A stretch of DNA of 64,000 nucleotides from positions 56,594,156 to 56,658,155 of the forward strand of contig OZ038517.1 in assembly GCA_964036315.1 (NCBI GenBank), given 5' to 3'. Under the pieces are notes generated by a model. The model was not told the origin of the DNA and did no database searches. It saw nothing but the letters and a program-made list of their open reading frames with translations. This document shows, in pieces, positions 10,331 through 21,075 of the stretch. How positions within the stretch are numbered: the stretch's first letter is position 1; every line of letters starts with the position of its first letter. The position numbers were made by a program, and so were the translations under genes. Source of the DNA: Acanthosepion esculentum. Taxonomy: Eukaryota; Mollusca; Cephalopoda; Sepiida; Sepiidae.

Positions 10331-10581
10331 AAGCCAGGATTGAAACACAACTAATTTGGTGTCAGCCAGAGCTATCTTCACTCGGTAGAGTTACACAACT
10401 AAATCTAGCATATTGTTTTTACAAAAGTAAACAAATGCCAATCAGCCAAAGTGCTCCATTCATTTTACTGAAGAGCTTTGCATTAGTGCAGGTGGCTGTT
10501 GTTTATAGAATTAGCTTATCACTCAACAGTGCTCAATTGAAATGTATTTTCAAGAACTTTAAGGAAAAGGATCATATTTAT
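10331..10581 (-). repeat. PLE terminal repeat, 3' copy
   Basis: This 251-bp block shows no mismatch to 12225-12475 when read through by eye. On the minus strand it holds a B-box-like GTTTCAATCCTGG and continues into the hammerhead motif. A diverged solo version is at 42639-42922. Confidence 0.9.
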
Positions 10582-10783
10582 TATTAAAATAGATACAAAA
10601 GTATCTCGTTTAAGAAATAAGATTTTAAGTGCCTTTAGGCCGACACTCCCCCAGAAACAGAATCGTCGGCAAAATAAAAGAAGAGATAAGAAAAATTATT
10701 ATCAACAACTGGTATTAAAAAATAAATTACCCAATAGTCATATAAGGGGGGGGGAGAAAAAAGATTACTAAATATGTTCTCAG

Positions 10784-11600
10784 TCAGGCAGTAGTTTCCA
10801 CGAATATGGCCAACCGATATTTCATCTCCCGTTGTCTACACAGGGCCGGACGTTGCATATTAATAATAATAGACTCCAAGAAGTCCAAATGGAATCTCGT
10901 CCTAGCCCCCCCCCCCCTGCGTATGACAGAAAAATAAAGTCAGGGGAATAATTCATCCTGCAATCAACAGAATTTAATTGGTGCTCACCAATCACAGACT
11001 CGTGAGTTTGCGAACACCGGGGTGTAATAGGCTCGTGTCTTCGCATCTTGCTCGGAACATATTGGGTGATCTAACCGTTGGATGGTCTTGCCCACATAGT
11101 TGATCTCACATCGACATTTATATTGGTATATAACTAAACTTTGTTGACTGGTAGGCAAGAAATCCTTACGGAGAGGGGGGAAAGTCTTTTTGTAGTAAAA
11201 ATACTTCGGACAATAACAGCATTAAAAACACCATTTAATAGAATTAGCAATTCTGTCTGTATATGTTTGACACCCATGACCGATCCACGGGAGTCTCAAA
11301 TAAACAGGACACTTAGAGAGGCCATATCTCTTAGACTCATTGAACTTATTGATCTTTTGTTCAATGGTAGCTGTCAACACATATTCGGGGTAACCATTCA
11401 TCAATAAAAGTTGTTTAATTTTCTTCCGCTTGGTGTCGAGTCTACATTCAGAGCACAACATCAATGTACGTTGAATAAGGGACCTAATAAGATTAATCTT
11501 CCTGGATCTGGGTGCAAAAGAATCCCACGTTAAGTAAAGTCTAGTATGACATTGAGTTCAAAGTCTATTTTGCCATTGCGGTAATAGACATACTACGGAA
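10784..11600 (-). pseudogene. PLE reverse transcriptase C-terminus and GIY-YIG endonuclease
   Basis: In PLEs one protein joins a telomerase-related RT to a GIY-YIG nuclease that nicks the target. Here minus-strand frames show, in order: LTWDSFAPRSRKINLIRSL (about 11540-11485); CSECRLDTKRKKIKQLL and MNGYPEYVL (to about 11370); KCPVYLRLPWIGHG (about 11310-11270); then YQYKCRCEINYVGKT (about 11130-11085), the GIY-YIG signature in its PLE form; VIGEHQLNSVDCRMNYS (about 10995-10945); and FHLDFLESIIINMQRP (about 10900-10850). The stop codon is at 10786-10784. At least three frame changes are needed: near 11535, between 11060 and 11110, and at the C homopolymer at 10904-10917. The upstream RT fingers and YADD palm are not found, so the protein cannot be functional. 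The identical flanking repeats imply mobilisation by another copy or recent damage. The family call is confident, the clade is not. Confidence 0.8.
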
Positions 11601-12224
11601 CTAGACAGTTATTCTATCACCATTAATAAAAATTTAAAAGAAAAAACTCTCAAAATGACTTGAACTCCTTTTACCTGCAGGAACATAAACACAACAACTG
11701 CTGCTCTACTGACTGAGTTTCCTCAATCGCTCGGCACCACATGGCTTTTACGTACACTATTAGCTGCAATAGTAGTATCTTGATTTTATTTCTTACATAA
11801 TATTGAAGGGGGGAGAAAAAAGAGAAGCAACAATAGCGGCACATTAAACTTTAGGGATAGAAACACGATTTCAAAGAAGAACAATATTATCAATTGGATG
11901 TACAAAAAACGGATAAGTTCCGGAACACATGTAAACAAATGCATTAGCAAATGGTAAATACCCGAAAAGTTCCAAAGTTAGAAAATGATATAGTAAGAGA
12001 AACAATACTTCACTTCGAAAAGGGCTGTTGTTTTTGGGAGAAAGGTTTCTAGGGCCTTGAGATTTAGTAGCCTGATGCGGCTGTGAATTCGTTGTCTCTG
12101 GAATCACTGGCAATAAGTTGGGTTTAAATCCGGAGTTGTTCACTTCCTGCAGAGTCAGGAACGCAAGTATGGCGTGAAGGCAGTAATATTTGTCCCCTGT
12201 CGTGAGATTTTTAATTCCTTAAAT
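11601..12224. other. Unassigned PLE interior
   Basis: Lies between the RT/GIY-YIG relic and the upstream terminal repeat. I do not recognise RT core motifs here on either strand. It may be a leader region or unrelated sequence brought in by deletion. Confidence 0.45.
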
Positions 12225-12475
12225 AAGCCAGGATTGAAACACAACTAATTTGGTGTCAGCCAGAGCTATCTTCACTCGGTAGAGTTACACAACTAAATCT
12301 AGCATATTGTTTTTACAAAAGTAAACAAATGCCAATCAGCCAAAGTGCTCCATTCATTTTACTGAAGAGCTTTGCATTAGTGCAGGTGGCTGTTGTTTAT
12401 AGAATTAGCTTATCACTCAACAGTGCTCAATTGAAATGTATTTTCAAGAACTTTAAGGAAAAGGATCATATTTAT
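12225..12475 (-). repeat. PLE terminal repeat, 5' copy
   Basis: Identical by eye to 10331-10581. It lacks the hammerhead and (AT)n portion present beyond the other copy. Its outer edge at 12475 is exactly where the left arm of the palindrome begins. Confidence 0.9.
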
Positions 12476-13247
12476 ATTTCAAAAACTGTATTACCGTTGT
12501 AGAAATTGTGAAACATAACTCAAACCTTCTATTGCGTCCTGCTTTTCTCGCTTTAGGAACAGTCAGTTGCTTTGACTCTTTACCATTTTTGGAGGCTGTT
12601 GAGTCTTGACTCAATGTTGAATCTCGCCTATTGCATGGAATAATAATGCAACACAAAATGTACTTAGAACAAGAATGTATTATAACAAGAAAGTGTACAC
12701 AATAAGTACATATAGTATTTCTGTATATTTCTGGGAAGACGTTCCTGGAGAATGTGTTGACTAGTCGCAGTCGATCAGAGTCTCTAGTTGGATCTCGTGA
12801 TTCCTTTTCTTCCTTCTCCCTCGTCTTCCGGTATCAACCATTATTTATATAGTTGGTAGTCACCTATGCAGATTAGGTGGATTCCACCACAACAGAGGCA
12901 TACCTACGTGACGTATCCTGGCGACATCACGACTCTCTCCGCAAATCGATACCCAGTCCTTCTGAAAATACTTGGTTAATACTTGGTAGGGCTCTCATAA
13001 CCGCAAATCTAAAGACTGCTTGGCTGGTGGTTATTTCATCCAAGTATTAACCAAGTATTTTCAGAAGGGCTGGGTATCGATTTGCGGAGAGAGTCGTGAT
13101 GTCGCCAGGATACGTCACGTAGGTATGCCTCCCAAAATGGTAAAGAGTCAAAGCAACTGACTGTTCCTAAAGCGAGAAAAGCAGGACGCAATAGAAGGTT
13201 TGAGTTATGTTTCACAATTTCTACAACGGTAATACAGTTTTTGAAAT
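12476..13247. repeat. Large palindrome, about 208-bp arms, interrupted on the left
   Basis: The outer arm 12476-12595 pairs with 13128-13247, and the inner arm 12896-12986 pairs with 13040-13130. Only two mismatches were noticed (at 12590, and in AGTCC versus AGCCC). The central spacer is 53 bp (12987-13039). The left arm is split between 12596 and 12895 by a solo LTR, while the right arm is continuous, so the palindrome existed first. It may be a foldback element or an inverted duplication tied to the adjacent PLE. Confidence 0.9.
12597..12894. mobile_element. Solo LTR with 5-bp target duplication
   Basis: A 298-bp unit beginning TGTTG and ending CAACA (TG...CA termini), bounded by GAGGC at 12592-12596 and 12895-12899. 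The uninterrupted right palindrome arm supplies the empty site, which confirms the exact insertion and the 5-bp duplication. It is an LTR-retrotransposon remnant, left by LTR-LTR recombination, with no internal coding sequence. Superfamily undetermined. Confidence 0.85.
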
Positions 13248-14254
13248 CAACAAAAAATATGTTTATAATGAAACATTGTAAGACCTTATTAAAGTTTACC
13301 TAGTTTGTCTTCCCTCTTAAGGTCAGTTGCTTTACATCACATCTACTCAGATCGTCATTGTACGACTATTAACAACAGCAATGGTAAGAAATAAAGGCTT
13401 GAGACAGGATCCACATGAATGGCTGTAGACTGACAAGAAATAATTTTCAGAAATTAATAATTGTTGACAACTTTTTATCTAATAAAATCAATTACATATT
13501 TTGCTGATTTTGATGACCTGAAATTCACATGCTATATTCATAAATACATCCTGAAAATTAATAACAATTTTATTGTGAAAACATAATTAAATTACCAAGC
13601 AAAGAGCTGTTGCAGCCATTGTCAGCATTCATAATGTGTGTGTAAAGTACAGAAACAAGAAATATGCCACCAACAACGTTGAGACGTTCTTCACTTTATG
13701 TTATTTCGTATTTCTTTTACTCTGTTCTTTTAGCCAAGATTATATTTAACTGTTTTCATCAATAATATGAATTTAAACTTCAAAGAATTAAAACAAAAAA
13801 AAACAAATGTCATTCCAGACAACTTTGATCAGAAAGATCAGTCGGTATGAAAAACTCATTAAAACATTGAAAGAGGCGATTTAATAAAAGCTAAAACCAA
13901 TGAAATTTGGTATCAAAGAAAATGAATTAAGACACTGAATATTAAGATAAAACTAAATACAAACTAAGTTTAATGACCAACGTCATCAAACCTTTGAAAA
14001 AATAACTGGATTAAGTTTTATGATCACTTCTACCATAACCGCCATATTCCTTATCAAGGCTGTTAAGATTCCATGTTCTCGTGACTTGAATTAGGTATTA
14101 TATAAACTAGCCAGACGCCGAGGGATAAAGTAACAACGATAATTTCCTAAGGGTGGAGAATCTTAATGATTCACGTAAGAGGGAAATAGGAGTCTTTCCG
14201 ATCAAAATGTTGCTTGCAGACAAAAAAAAGTAAATATTTCTTTATACTCAACAC
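13248..14254. other. No recognisable feature
   Basis: AT-rich DNA with no coherent frame or repeat recognised. Confidence 0.5.
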
Positions 14255-14790
14255 ATTTATTCATAAAAATATATACTGTAGTCTATATACGTATTATTTT
14301 ATTACTTAAAATTATTTGTTTAGCACTTTAAACGTTATTTTTAGTGGATATTCGTATTTAAGTAGACGCCAGTATATTTATTTATTTTCGTCTACCGGCC
14401 TGAATGCTCGAGAAAGTGATAAAAGTATTTGTTAATGACCCATGCCTCTGACGCCGATTAAATCAATACCAGTATCCCCAAGGCTCTCTCCTCAGTCCTA
14501 CTGTCGGATTAATAAAAATCGATTACTTAGAAAATTCGCTCTGTTTACGTTTGGATACGAGACTGTGTAGATATGAAAAATTTCGCGATATCTTTGACGG
14601 TAGAGATTTCGCTTAAAAGGTAAATTCAACCTTGCCTGATCAGTTGCTTTTCTGTAGCTTAGTTGGTTAGAGTGTGACAAGCTAAACGGTAGCTCCCCTT
14701 GTGTATGTGGTATGGCGGGTTTTATATGTGAAGGACTAGGGTGGCTGAACCAAGAATTGTAGCTCACCCGAACATCTGACATGAAAATAA
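14255..14790. mobile_element. tRNA-derived SINE family C, two opposed pieces
   Basis: About 14280-14420 carries the body in antisense (AAACGTTATTTTTAGTGGAT, then TCTACCGGCCTGAATG). From about 14510 comes sense sequence (GTTTGGATACGAGACTG, GAAATTTCGC-type blocks, GCCTGATCA) and a tRNA-like A-box CTGTAGCTTAGTTGGTTAG at 14652-14670. Related copies are at 39750-40335 and 51180-51400. Octopus tRNA-SINE families (OK/OR type) are known, but I cannot assign this one. Confidence 0.5.
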
Positions 14791-15420
14791 AAGTAGAGAA
14801 GCGAGAGGCTAACAGCGTTCGTCTGTCAGAAAAGGGTTGAAGGGTGAAAACAATTCATCACTCACAAGGCCGCGCAAACACCTTTGAACTCGGTTGACGC
14901 TAGAAAGTGAAGATTGTGCAGCTCCAGTTCAGATGTGGCAGTAATTCGCCATTTTTTTTATCTGATCTGGATCTTGTGGAGAGAGTATGGCAAGGTCATA
15001 TATACAAAGTTCCACTCGGTCTGACGTGAGATTCAGTCTCAATACATGTTTCAGCCAAGAAGCCTCACTGAGAATACTACCGTTTATCATAAGTGGAGAA
15101 GTTCGGTTTGACTCCTTATGCATAGCTGCATTTATCATTTTCCAAGACACACTTGCTCGGTTGGGCGTGAATCAGCTTTGGTTTTGTGGGTACTTTTTGT
15201 GGCTGGTGAAGCTTTCCATGTCAGAAAAGACCGATTCGGAAGTGAGGAACGCTGATTTGGCAGCTCGATTTCTGAAGAAAGTAAAGAGAGTTTTTTCGGC
15301 AATGATCTGACGTTATTCCAGTCAGTATCGGTAAATTGTCCTATGAAATGGGACATTCGAAGAAGCCTTCAGTTTGGCATCAATTTTGTCATTGATTTTG
15401 ATTGATCTGAAGTGCTAAGG
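14791..15420 (-). mobile_element. LINE family 2 fragment
   Basis: Antisense. The part at 14848-14995 aligns by eye with 31368-31510 (shared TCACAAGG, GAAAGTGAAGA, CAGCTCC and TGGCAGTA blocks). Minus-strand frames further up give NRTSPLMINGSIL and LKHVLRLNLTSD, the family's stretch ahead of the RT C-terminal tail. It is degraded, with stops. Confidence 0.55.
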
Positions 15421-16380
15421 CGGGGGGCAACACTTCAAGAAAACATTTGTTGAGAGAGGAGGTACGAAAAAGTTCAGCTTAATGCTCAGATGTATCGAGA
15501 ACAAGTAGGCTTGTCCATCGCCTGGGTGAGTTCGTATGTTATGGAGAAGTCCCGGCATTGTATTCTTCGACGGTTGTGCTTGCGTGTGCTAACCATTCTT
15601 TGTGGTGAATATTGAAACCATCACAAATTCAGGGTGATAATTTTGATCAGATTTTGCTATGGGAAGTGAGGGACATAGGTAGGGAAATGACTCCACCACT
15701 TTTGCTACCTTAAAAAATCTACCTTTCTAGAAAGCAAAGCCGTAACAATGCACTTTATGATGAAATCGAACGGGTCCCTGACTCAGGCGAATATCGCCAG
15801 CCCGAAGAAGTATTTGCCTACAGCAGCCTTGATGAAAAGACAAATAATACAAAACTGAGAATAAATCAGTCATAGCACCAAAGCAAAACCATGACGTTTA
15901 ACCAGGAATCAAAGTAGAAGAATTTCTCCTTAAATTGGAAACGTCATGCCTGAATAGGGGGAGACAGACACATAGTCCTCCCAAACAAGCAAACTTGTCA
16001 AAATGTCACAAAAGCCGCTTAAGTTGACATCTCTTACCCTCATTATCTACCCGGGATAGAATAAATACTAGTTCGAGTTTATTTTCTTTTGACTTCCGAT
16101 GCTCACTGCTAGCTGGAGTCAAACGAATTGAAGTTGCAATTAAATGTAGACGAGAAATATTACCCAGAATTAATAATGGTTAAGCTTAAACTTTTAACAG
16201 ATTAAACTTTTCAACTTCTTTTTATAATTGATTTATGACGGGTAGATTTCTTCAGTGTTTCCTGCTTTAATTCCCTTTTACACCAATCCTATATTAAACC
16301 CATTACCTTAATCTTAGTTTCATATTTGGATAATTTTTATAATTCAACAACACAGTAATACCGCGAAACTTAAAATCAAA

Positions 16381-16383
<3 letters not shown>
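15421..16383. other. Unresolved, possibly upstream LINE debris
   Basis: Adjacent to the antisense LINE and somewhat less AT-rich than its surroundings up to about 16030, but I could not identify conserved RT or endonuclease motifs. Confidence 0.3.

Positions 16384-16384
<1 letters not shown>

Positions 16385-16429
<45 letters not shown>
16385..16429. repeat. (TC)n microsatellite
   Basis: About 45 bp of pure CT just upstream of a LINE 3' fragment. Confidence 0.95.
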
Positions 16430-16432
<3 letters not shown>

Positions 16433-16479
16433 TGATTAATATTATCTCAAATCAATGTGTAGTGCGAGACAATTTTTCT

Positions 16480-17035
16480 CTTCAGAATCTATCTTACATA
16501 TCTATATCGCCCATGCTTAGAATATTGATGCCGCATCTGGTCTGGTGCTCCTGCTATTTATCTAGAGCTCTGTGATAAAATCCAAAGAAGAATCAGCAAT
16601 ATTATTAGTCCTGATCTGGCGGTTCGGCTTCAGTCACTTTCCCACCGCCGTAACGTTGCCTCCCTGTGCCTTTTCTAAAAATACTTTATGGCAATTGTTC
16701 GGATGAGCTCTTCACTATGGTACCTGCTCTTTTTTAATTTAAACGCAGTACTCGACTAACGTCGAGATTTCATCAATTTACAGTTGTGCTGCCTATAGAT
16801 GTAGCCATAAATTCTATTCTAACAGTTTATCTTCTCGCACTTCTCGCTTTCGGCTGCATACTTTCCAGCCAACTTTAATCCTCAAAAAAAATTTAAAAGC
16901 AATGTCAATCGCTATCCACTGCTCTTCTTTTGTTCTCGATCTTTAGTAATGTTTGTGTTTCTAATTCTTCTACACCCTTTACCTCCTTGTCCCTTAGTGG
17001 TTTTATTGTCTTGCTTGGGCCGAATTAATTTCGAA
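16480..17035 (+). mobile_element. LINE family 1 fragment, 3' coding end and UTR
   Basis: Broken frames give SGAPAIYLELCDKIQRRISN, then SLSHRRNVASLCLF and later FKSNVNR-like sequence, the conserved C-terminal tail of this non-LTR family. It ends GGTTTTATTGTCTTGCTTGG, matching other copies of the 3' end. It contains several stops and no RT core. Confidence 0.8.
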
Positions 17036-18094
17036 GTAGATAAATACAAACTGAACTTCATACAGTGATTTTACTGGAGTCTTTTTTTTATAATTGGTAG
17101 ATATGCAGAAATTTTCGAAATCATCTCCAAAAATCAATATGACTATTTCACAGAAATAAGTACAATTAAATGAAAAGCAATGAGATGGCTTGTAAACTTT
17201 AAAAAAAATATAAAATTCTATGGCACTATTTTTAAAAAGAACTGCTGCTGGCAGAAGTAACTGTTGAATCATAGAAAAAAGGATGAAGGAATGCGGCAGC
17301 AGTCAGACAGCTGAAATTCTTTAAATTAACAGAAAGGCCTACTTTTCTATCTTTCAGCAACGATGATGCAATCAGAAGTTATCCGTCTGCACGGTAAAAA
17401 AAAAAGAAATTGCAAAACATAAATCCTGAAAAGGTGCATTTCTTACAATACTGACCACAAAATAAATACACTTTTGATGGAGGTTATTTTTTAATGGGAG
17501 GGTAACAATATTGACTTTATAGTAGGGTTTCAAAAAGATAGTCTGATCTGTGTATGTTTAGTACTAGACAAGTCGATATATTTGTGTGTGCTGCAGACAG
17601 ACAGCGAACAATTAACCAAGAAAAACACTAACAAAGAAGAAGAAAAAAATAATCCAATGTTGAGTGCTTTCCAAAACAAATAGAGTTGATTTTTTTTAAA
17701 ATAAGCAACTTAACTGATAATGAAATAATTCAACATTAAGACACAATGATATCGATGCTTCCCAGCTGTTCACCTTTTCGGAATTTTAAACAAAATAATG
17801 CATTGTTAATAAATGCAAGTGTCAAATGTTTTAGATATATCAGTCTTTATTGAAAGAATTGAATACCGACTTATTTGCTATATCTAAAATATCATTGCTC
17901 ATGGGGATGTTGTGTAAAACTGATTGTAGTTTATTCTTCTTAAATTCAAAAATCAATGCATTCATCTTAACTTCCGATTAAATTATTTGGTCGTTTCCTT
18001 TATAATGTTGAAACAGCAATCACAACATTCTGGTTCAACCTGTGATAGAGTTTTCTATTCTTATAACAGACTAAATTTCTGGGATGCGAAATGA
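17036..18094. other. Mostly no recognisable feature
   Basis: AT-rich. The only item noted is the small splice-bounded segment at 17358-17393. Confidence 0.5.
17358..17393 (+). other. Possible 36-bp micro-exon
   Basis: Preceded by a polypyrimidine tract ending CTTTCAG (17351-17357) and followed by GTAAAA at 17394. An open frame would read TMMQSEVIRLH. Splice-like ends of this quality occur by chance, so this is weak. Confidence 0.15.
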
Positions 18095-18190
18095 TTATTT
18101 ACATTCGAACTCTTGCTTGTTGTTATCACGTTTCGTACATTGTGTCCTCTCTTCTTCATGTGTCTGTCGATTCGGGTAACCATCAGGCAT
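18095..18190 (-). mobile_element. Family A fragment
   Basis: Contains TTGTTATCACGTTTCG and CTTCTTCATGTGTC, the antisense of the family's GAAGAAG...CGAAACGTGATAACAA segment. Confidence 0.5.
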
Positions 18191-18984
18191 TTTTGAAATT
18201 AAACATTTTGTTCTTCCCCCCGAGAGTACGCGTCCGTATCATACGCGTGCGTAATCTCGAAGACAACCAGATAAACGCCTTGAGGCAATTATGACTACGA
18301 AGACGAAGTCCCGTTCTTAGGTAGGTTTATTAATGATCAACGGGGCAAAGCTAGAAAAGGGAAATGAATACATATAAATAAGACTAGTTAGTCTGAAAAT
18401 ACCAACAAACAACGGTAACAAGAAATATAGCAAATTCAGCCGGGAGCTTCAACATTTCAAACACGGCCAGAATTCAAAATGAACTCATTGTTTTCTCTTT
18501 CTGGTCGACTAACCTTTCCCCTACACGCACATCCTTAATAGCATAACGATATGGAAATATCACTTGTCAGCTGAACGTTTCTCTTTTTTCTGTATTTGTA
18601 ATCATTTTCAAGGAAAACTCCTTTTTTTTTACAGAAGTGGTGCCTTAATTAATTATGCGAGATTATTTTTACATGCTTTCAAGCAAGGAAGTATTTCTCT
18701 TTGGGGGTTAAAAGTGATGTCATAAAAGATTATTTCAAGCAAACAGACGCCATCGAAATCCCGATGGTTTTATGGAAGACCAAATGAAAGTTTCGACGTC
18801 ACCCGTGACTCAGGAAAATCACGATATGCATTTGATTGTTGGAATAACTTGAGATCGAAGTAGTCTTTTGAATTCATCTGTTAAAACCTGACATCTTCCA
18901 AAGAAGTCATTATCATTCTACTTATGATCTTGGTTTAATAGAATGCTTGTTTATATAAAAATATATATATAATCAGTTTAATGT
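18191..18984. other. No recognisable feature
   Basis: Unique-looking DNA with no repeat or frame supported. Confidence 0.5.
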
Positions 18985-19130
18985 TATTAACTGCTTCTCT
19001 TGCCTTCAGTATACCTGCGAGTGTCAAATTCTCCAATTCTTTTTCCTCATTGTGTCCTATAAATTTTAGCTGTCCTTTTCTGGTTGTTAGCAGCAGTTTC
19101 CTACTTTATCAGATGGCATTTTTCAAGCAA
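18985..19130 (-). mobile_element. RTE-like LINE fragment
   Basis: Short antisense match to the 37435-37520 segment of the same family (CAAATTCTCCAATTC, CATTGTGTCC, AAATTTTAGCTGTCC). Confidence 0.5.
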
Positions 19131-20413
19131 TTTATACAATTGGAATAGTTGGTGAAGAGAAATTGATTTAACCATCCCAATCTAAGCACTACAAGACCCA
19201 CCATATAATAATACATTGTTCATTGGTGAAACCAATCATTACACGTGTATACGTTAGAAAGAAAACACTTTATCTACATATCTAAAGAATTTGAATACGA
19301 CAGTAGTTTGTTCAGACAATTTAACAGACACACATTAGCAGATATGAAAGAAGTAAATTAAGGTCTTACTTAGTAAATTGACCTGAGTGTAATTACATCA
19401 GGGATTTAGCTTCGGTCATAACAGGCGTGAAGAAAATGGAAAGATCGACTCTACATGTGGTTGTTCTGATGAATTATTCCCAACTGGAAGTGTAACTTAA
19501 TTTTTGCACTTCATGCCAAACTACCGCGTAATGCATTTCTCATGCCTTGACATGCAGATAGATTAAAACTGATTCAATGGAAGAAGACTCCAATTTTGTA
19601 ACGTTAAAATATATTAATACCGTTGCGATATAAATAGATTTTCATTCAAAAGGAGATTTTGCATATTAAATCTCCACAGAGTATTACGGCTATTGTGATA
19701 TTTAAAAGGTGCTGTCAAATTTCAATATTCAGTATTGATGTTGTTGGTTGCAAATCGATTCAAAGAATATTGTCCGAGGATTGTTTCTGATAAAACAGAT
19801 CACATTGCAAGACAATCCGAATTGGAATGGCCAATACCTGGTAAAAAATGAAAATTCCATTCACTCAATATTTTCTGTGTGGTTCTTATGGATCAGTTTG
19901 GTGCCAAGACAAACACGAGTCTGCTATTACTATCTAAGTTTGCTCTAATTTCCAACAGAGTTACTTTGATATATATACGTTTTTCTGGGGTTTGCTGACA
20001 AGGACATTGCTCTAGACGTAATGACGTTTGTTTATGTTATGCTGTAGTTAGACACAAGTGGGAGAAGAAACATAATCAAATTCGACAAGCAAGTATTAAT
20101 TACAAGAACTTCACAGAGAATGTCGGCTACGTGTGCGTCTATAACACCATTACACAGAAGAAAAACAAACAGCACTTTCAAATACCGATTTTTTTTTCAG
20201 TACAAACTTTCCCTAAATAAACCAAAAAGAATCATTTAAAAATAAAAAAGCCGATAATGTGAGTGATGAAAAAAGATATAATCGAAGATGTTGATATTTA
20301 TACTCCAACTAGTTTATCCTTAAATTAAAAAATGGCGGCCATATTTAAGTAATTTTATAATTGCATTATTTATCTTTGTACGGATAATCTCGAATTTTAT
20401 CTATATACTGTCA

Positions 20414-20415
<2 letters not shown>
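19131..20415. other. No recognisable feature
   Basis: AT-rich DNA. No repeat, RNA or gene evidence found on either strand. Confidence 0.5.

Positions 20416-20472
<57 letters not shown>
20416..20472. repeat. (TA)n array
   Basis: Pure TA, the first of two arrays that bracket the hairpin at 20546-20678. Confidence 0.95.
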
Positions 20473-20475
<3 letters not shown>

Positions 20476-20545
20476 GAAATATAGTCTTAAAGTGTGCTAT
20501 ATTTATGGGGTAAAGTGCTCAATATCAGAGATAGAGCGTGTGTAA

Positions 20546-20669
20546 ATATAAAAGTGGACATGGAAGTCAGCACTTAGAGGCGACAGTCTGTTTCATGCTA
20601 GTGCAATCGTCAGGCGATTGCACTAGCATGAAACAGACTGTCGCCTCTAAGTGCTGACTTCCATGTCCA

Positions 20670-20678
<9 letters not shown>
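20546..20678. repeat. Perfect 64-bp-arm hairpin with a hammerhead-like remnant
   Basis: 20546-20609 is the exact reverse complement of 20615-20678, with a 5-bp loop (20610-20614). On the minus strand the centre reads CTGACGA (20613-20607), then a 12-nt putative stem II region, GAAA and CAGACTGTC. This is the order of a hammerhead core, but stem I has only two pairs because the palindrome replaces the upstream partner. A (TA)n array begins at the end of the right arm. Confidence 0.9.

Positions 20679-20719
<41 letters not shown>
20675..20719. repeat. (TA)n array
   Basis: Pure TA directly continuing the right arm of the hairpin. Confidence 0.95.
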
Positions 20720-20721
<2 letters not shown>

Positions 20722-20724
20722 CCA

Positions 20725-21075
20725 CAAGAGGTTACTAGGTGGAGAAGAATCAATAAACAGAAACATTACTAAGGAGCGAGAACAAAAGAAGAGGAATCAG
20801 GAGGACAGTAGATTGATCTTGCATTTAAATTTTTCAAGATCAAAATTGGCTGGAAAGCATGGGCCGGAAGAAATTTTTAGCATAGAACTTACGGTTACAT
20901 CTAGCTACCTCAACTGTAAATTGTTGAGATCTCGTCGCCAGTCTAGTACTGTGCTTAAATTCATGCAGTCCAGGTGCCATGGCGAAGAGTTCATCCTAAA
21001 AATTACCATGAAATTATTTATAGAAAAGGTGCAGGGAGGTAACCTTACGGCGGTGGGCAAGTGATTTCTAATGGA
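20725..21075 (-). mobile_element. LINE family 1, 3' end fragment
   Basis: Antisense. The shared blocks TTGCATTTAAATTTTTCAAG, AGCATAGAACTTACGG, TTACATCTAGCTA and GGCGGTGGGCAAGTGATT match the copy at 27870-28145. No intact frame. Confidence 0.75.

Larger units (their letters stand above)
10265..12475 (-). mobile_element. Penelope-like element (PLE), minus strand, defective
   Basis: Minus-strand order: a 251-bp repeat (12475-12225), an unassigned internal stretch (12224-11601), a broken RT C-terminus/GIY-YIG frame (11600-10784), the identical 251-bp repeat (10581-10331), the hammerhead motif and the (AT)n array. Direct repeats around a single RT plus GIY-YIG ORF, with a hammerhead in the terminal repeat, are the published architecture of GIY-YIG-bearing PLEs. 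The 5' RT core is missing, so this copy is truncated or deleted. Identical flanking repeats suggest recent insertion or gene conversion, although the ORF is already frameshifted. Confidence 0.75.

Noticed and set aside
14645..14720. Functional tRNA gene around TCTGTAGCTTAGTTGGTTAG
   Set aside because: Only the A-box half is convincing; no matching acceptor stem, anticodon loop or B-box at the right distance. Treated as a SINE head.
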